A DNA stretch of 64,000 nucleotides, taken from assembly GCA_021785405.1 (NCBI GenBank), contig JAJYFF010000004.1, positions 34,720 to 98,719 on the forward strand. The letters are read 5' to 3'. Below, piece after piece: positions 60,666 through 64,000 of the stretch. The stretch is from Pseudomonadota bacterium. Lineage in GTDB: Bacteria > Pseudomonadota > Gammaproteobacteria > Steroidobacterales > Steroidobacteraceae. The position numbers and the translations under genes are program-made. The notes beneath the pieces were generated by a model. That model had not been told where the DNA came from, did no database searches, and saw only the letters and a list, made by a program, of their open reading frames with translations. Within the stretch, counting starts at the first letter, position 1, and each line of letters begins with the position of its first letter.

Positions 60666-61570
60666 CGGGCCGCGTCGCCATGGACGCGCTCGCGCCGGAC
60701 ATCGAGTCCCGCGTGCTGCGCGACGTGCCGCTCGCCGCGCACACCTCGTGGCGGGTCGGCGGCCCGGCGGACCTGTATTTCGTGCCGCGCGACCTGCGCG
60801 ACCTCGGCGCGTTCCTGCGGCAGCTACCGCCGCAGGTCCCGCTGCTGTGGATCGGTCTCGGCAGCAACCTGCTGGTGCGCGACGGCGGCTTCCGCGGTGC
60901 GGTGATCGGCACGCACGGCGCGCTCGGCAACATCGCGCGGATCGACGAGTCGACCGTGCACGCCGAGGCGGGCGTCGCCTGCGCGCGCATCGCGCGGCAT
61001 TGCGCCCAATGGAACCTCGGGCCGGCGGAGTTCTTCGCCGGGATCCCGGGCACGCTCGGCGGCGCGCTCGCGATGAACGCCGGTGCCTGGGGCGGGGAGA
61101 CCTGGCGGCAGGTGATCGAGGTCGACGCGATCGACCGGCGCGGCACCGTGCACACGCGCAGTCCCGCCGAGTATCGGATCGGCTATCGCAGCGTGCAGGG
61201 CCCCGAGGGCGAATGGTTCGTCGCGGCGCGCCTGCGGTTCACGCCGGGTCATCAGGGGGCAGCGGAGGCGATTCGGCAGATGCTCGAGCAACGCAAGCGC
61301 ACCCAACCGATCGGCGAACGCAGCTGCGGCTCGGTGTTCACGAACCCGCCCGGCGATCACGCGGCGCGGCTGATCGACGCGGCCGGCCTGAAGGGGACCT
61401 GCATCGGCGACGCCTGCGTCTCCGAGAAGCACGCGAATTTCATCGTGAACCGCGGCGCGGCGCGCGCCGCGGACATCGAGGCGCTGATCCAGCGCGTGCG
61501 CGACACCGTCGCCGCGAAGTTCGGCGTGGCGTTGACGCCGGAAGTGCGCGTCGTCGGAGAGCCCGCATGA
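60662..61570 (+). CDS. murB: UDP-N-acetylenolpyruvoylglucosamine reductase
   Basis: A 302-residue FAD enzyme reducing the MurA product to UDP-MurNAc. NTSWRVGG-type opening is seen as [25 protein letters not shown] and [20 protein letters not shown] bind FAD; the proton-donor region reads [18 protein letters not shown]. It is the short type IIa-like form lacking the insertion of E. coli MurB. Four-base overlaps at both ends. Confidence 0.95.
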
Positions 61571-62532
61571 GTCGCCTGCGAGTCCGCGAGACGCCGCGCC
61601 GGATCGACGATCCGCGGGATTTCGGTCGGGTCGCCGTGCTGATGGGCGGCGATTCCTCGGAGCGCGAGATCTCGCTGCGGTCGGGCAACGCGGTGCTCGA
61701 CGCACTGCGGCGTCGCGGCGTCGACGCGCGCGCGTTCGATCCGAGCGAACGTCCCGTCGCGGAGATCGCCGCGGAATTCGATCGAGCGTGGATCATCCTG
61801 CACGGCCCGGGCGGCGAGGACGGCTTGATCCAGGGCGCGCTCGAATGGCTCGGCGTCCCGTACACCGGCAGCGGCGTGCTCGCGTCGGCGCTGACGATGG
61901 ACAAGCTGAAGACCAAGCTCGTCGTCGCCGGCGCCGGCCTCGACGTGCCGGCGTTCGTGCGTCTCGACGGCGAGGCGGACCTGGCCCGCGCGATCGCGTC
62001 GCTCGGCCTGCCGGTGATGGTCAAACCCGCGTCGCAGGGCTCGAGCGTCGGGATCAGCAAGGTCAAGACCGCCGCGGACCTGCCGCGCGCGTTCGCGGCG
62101 GCCCGCGGCGTGGAGCGCCTGGTGTTCGCCGAAGCGTTCGTCGACGGCGGGGAGTACACCGTCGGCATCCTGAAGGACCTGGCGCTGCCGTCGATCCGCA
62201 TCGAGCCCGCGACCGAGTTCTACGACTACGAGGCGAAGTACTTCCGCGACGACACCGTCTATCGGTGCCCGAGCGGGCTCGACGAACGCGAGGAGGCCGC
62301 GCTCAGCGCCGCCGCGCTCGCCGCGTTCGCGGCGACCGGCTGTCAGGGCTGGGGACGCGTCGACTTCGTGCGCGACGCGCGCGATGGCCGCTTCTACTTC
62401 ATCGAGATCAACACGACGCCCGGGATGACCGATCACAGCCTCGTGCCGAAGGCGGCGCGACGCGCGGGGATCGAGTTCGAGGAGCTCGTCTGGCAGGTGC
62501 TGGAAACGAGCTTTGCGCGGGAGCCCCGATGA
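61567..62532 (+). CDS. ddl: D-alanine:D-alanine ligase
   Basis: A 321-residue ATP-grasp ligase making D-Ala-D-Ala for Mur[18 protein letters not shown], the serine loop [10 protein letters not shown], the tyrosine/lysine segment YDYEAKYF and metal-binding [15 protein letters not shown] are intact. The usual HGRGGEDG is HGPGGEDG, an arginine-to-proline change. The Tyr-type loop predicts D-Ala rather than D-lactate as second substrate. Four-base overlaps at both ends. Confidence 0.95.
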   Translation: MSRLRVRETPRRIDDPRDFGRVAVLMGGDSSEREISLRSGNAVLDALRRRGVDARAFDPSERPVAEIAAEFDRAWIILHGPGGEDGLIQGALEWLGVPYTGSGVLASALTMDKLKTKLVVAGAGLDVPAFVRLDGEADLARAIASLGLPVMVKPASQGSSVGISKVKTAADLPRAFAAARGVERLVFAEAFVDGGEYTVGILKDLALPSIRIEPATEFYDYEAKYFRDDTVYRCPSGLDEREEAALSAAALAAFAATGCQGWGRVDFVRDARDGRFYFIEINTTPGMTDHSLVPKAARRAGIEFEELVWQVLETSFAREPR

Positions 62533-63425
62533 GCGCGGGCGTGCTGCAGCGTCGCAACCGATACAAGCGGCCGGAAGAGGTGCGCTTCTCCTGGCGTCGC
62601 TTGCGCTCGGAGGTCGACTGGCGCCGGGTCGCGCACTACGTCGGGCCGCTCGCGCTGGTCGTCGCCGGCCTCGGGGCGCTCGCCTGGGGGCTGAACCGGC
62701 CGCTGCGCGCGGTGTCGATCGACGGCAGCTTCCAACGGGTCTCGCCGACCGAGATCGAGGCGGCCGTCGCGCCGTACCTGTCGGCGGGCTTCATGTCGGT
62801 GAACATCGATGCGATCCGGCGCGCGGTCCAGGCGATTCCGTGGGTCGATCGCGCGCGCGTGCAACGTCGCTGGCCGATGGGCCTCGAGGTCACGGTCGTC
62901 GAACAGACCGCGGCGGCGCGCTGGAACGGCAGCGGCCTGATCAACGCGCGCGGCGACCTGTTCTTGCGCGATGCGAGCGATCCTCCCGCCGCACTGCCGC
63001 TGCTCAGCGGCCCCGACGGGACCGAAGGCGACGTCGCGAAACGCTACTTCGCGGCCGAGCCGCTGGTCGGCGCGGCGGGCCTGCGGATCGCCGCGCTCAA
63101 GCTCGACGCCCGCGGCGCCTGGGAGATGGATCTCACGAACGGACTGGCCGTTCGTCTCGGCCGCCACCAGGTCGCGCGGCGCATCCGGCGCTTCGTCGAC
63201 ACGGCGGCCCGGATCGTGATCCCGCGATTGAGCGACGTCGAATACGTCGACATGCGCTATGCGAACGGCTTCGCGGTCGGCTGGCGTCCCGGCGCGAGCG
63301 CGACGGCGCCCGCCGCGCCGTCCGCGGGCGGCGCGAGTCCGCACACCGGCGCCGGCGCGCGCACGCCGCCGAGCGGCGCGGCGGCGCCGGCACCGATACC
63401 CACCTCCGTACCCAAGGCAGCTTGA
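62529..63425 (+). CDS. ftsQ: Cell division protein FtsQ
   Basis: A 298-residue bitopic protein: an Arg-rich cytoplasmic part, one membrane helix (about 38-56), a POTRA domain ([19 protein letters not shown] to [13 protein letters not shown]), and the FtsQ beta domain ending GFAVGWRPG. The last 45 or so residues are Ala/Pro/Gly-rich low complexity, which I do not expect in FtsQ. It scaffolds FtsL-FtsB in the divisome. Overlaps ddl by four bases; ftsA follows after 15 bases. Confidence 0.92.
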   Translation: MSAGVLQRRNRYKRPEEVRFSWRRLRSEVDWRRVAHYVGPLALVVAGLGALAWGLNRPLRAVSIDGSFQRVSPTEIEAAVAPYLSAGFMSVNIDAIRRAVQAIPWVDRARVQRRWPMGLEVTVVEQTAAARWNGSGLINARGDLFLRDASDPPAALPLLSGPDGTEGDVAKRYFAAEPLVGAAGLRIAALKLDARGAWEMDLTNGLAVRLGRHQVARRIRRFVDTAARIVIPRLSDVEYVDMRYANGFAVGWRPGASATAPAAPSAGGASPHTGAGARTPPSGAAAPAPIPTSVPKAA

Positions 63426-63440
63426 AGGGTCACTACATTC

Positions 63441-64000
63441 ATGGCCAAGCGTTCAGATCGTCAACTTCTCGTCGGACTCGACATCGGTACGAGCAAGGTC
63501 GTCGCGATCGTCGGCGAGCTCCAAGCCGACGGCACGATCGAGGTGATCGGCATCGGCAGTCATCCGTCGCGCGGATTGAAGAAGGGCGTCGTCGTCAACA
63601 TCGAGTCGACGGTGCAGTCGATCCAGCGCGCGGTCGAGGAGGCGGAGCTGATGGCCGGGTGCGAGATCCACTCGGTCTACGCGGGCATCGCCGGCAGCCA
63701 CGTGCGCAGCCTCAATTCCCACGGCATCGTCGCGATCAAGGACAAGGAGGTCGTACAGGGCGACGTCGACCGCGTGATCGACGCCGCGAAGGCCGTCGCG
63801 ATCCCCGCCGACCAGAAGATCCTGCACGTGCTCCCGCAGGAATACATCATCGATTCGCAGGAGGGCATCCGCGATCCGATCGGCATGTCCGGCGTCCGGC
63901 TCGAGGCGAAAGTGCACATCGTGACCGGCGCCGACAGCGCCGCGCAGAACATCGTGAAGTGCGTGCAGCGCTGCGGGATCGCGGTCGACGACATCGTGCT
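63441..64000 (+). CDS. ftsA: Cell division protein FtsA, N-terminal part
   Basis: The first 186 codons of an actin-like ATPase that tethers FtsZ to the membrane; the gene runs off the right edge. LLVGLDIGTSKVVAIVGEL is the phosphate-1 loop, and the 1C domain follows with GLKKGVVVNIESTVQSI and HVLPQEYIID. The ATG at 63441 gives the standard N terminus. ftsZ is expected next, outside the window. Confidence 0.96.
   Translation, partial: MAKRSDRQLLVGLDIGTSKVVAIVGELQADGTIEVIGIGSHPSRGLKKGVVVNIESTVQSIQRAVEEAELMAGCEIHSVYAGIAGSHVRSLNSHGIVAIKDKEVVQGDVDRVIDAAKAVAIPADQKILHVLPQEYIIDSQEGIRDPIGMSGVRLEAKVHIVTGADSAAQNIVKCVQRCGIAVDDIV

Overview
The window is very GC-rich, densely coding chromosomal DNA (about 70% GC by eye) from a gammaproteobacterium. 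The main evidence is gene order. The runs rapZ-hpf-rpoN-lptB-lptA-lptC-kdsC-kdsD, ibaG-murA, degS, petABC-sspA-sspB, yraN-lpoA/rsmI-rnpB and mraZ to ftsA follow one another much as I remember them in Pseudomonas, with several genes dropped out (ptsN, the mla transport genes, the his genes, rplM-rpsI, gmhA/diaA). Type A RNase P RNA, Kdo/LPS genes and a proteobacterial bc1 complex agree. A membrane pyrophosphatase next to a PPi-dependent phosphofructokinase, together with a PEP-CTERM protein, points to an environmental lineage near Xanthomonadales, Steroidobacterales or Chromatiales; the exact group cannot be fixed from this window. I saw no insertion sequence, prophage, CRISPR array, tRNA or obvious foreign island.

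Layout. 1-4.6 kb: end of glnE, a small zinc-finger protein, a DUF6165 protein, Kdo kinase and Kdo transferase, then a rhodanese and a PCM-like methyltransferase. 4.8-9.2 kb: a two-PAS GGDEF/EAL protein, then cysK-cysE. 9.2-12.7 kb: hppA and pfp, two enzymes that use pyrophosphate. 12.8-14.7 kb: a PEP-CTERM protein with a probable sigma-54 promoter, divergent from adk. 14.7-19.5 kb: rnd, mpl, a CPBP protease and hemL. 19.5-22.6 kb: a CpxAR-like two-component system divergent from a Spy/CpxP-like periplasmic protein, with paired Cpx-box-like sites between them. 22.6-31.3 kb: cpdA, then tkt-gap-pgk-pyk followed by a coupled MoxR ATPase and VWA protein. 31.3-37.5 kb: rapZ, hpf, rpoN and the lpt/kds lipopolysaccharide operon. 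37.5-44.3 kb: ibaG, murA, a DegS-type protease, petABC and sspAB. 44.3-48.0 kb: yraN, lpoA, rsmI and rnpB. 48.1-64.0 kb: the division and cell-wall cluster from mraZ into ftsA, with 4-base stop/start overlaps at 11 of 12 junctions from rsmH to ftsQ.

How it works together. Much of the window builds the envelope: Kdo synthesis (kdsC, kdsD), transfer and phosphorylation (waaA, kdkA), LPS transport (lptABC), peptidoglycan precursors (murA, mur genes, mraY, ddl), recycling (mpl), septation (ftsL/I/W/Q/A) and envelope-stress sensing (DegS-type protease, CpxAR-like, LpoA). A second theme is carbon and energy: tkt-gap-pgk-pyk, a reversible PPi-PFK, a K+-independent proton-pumping pyrophosphatase and the bc1 complex. 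No clearly new multi-gene system is visible. The best leads are the sigma-54-controlled PEP-CTERM gene, the pyrophosphate pair, the 42-bp-phased regulatory repeats and the MoxR/VWA pair behind the triose-phosphate operon.
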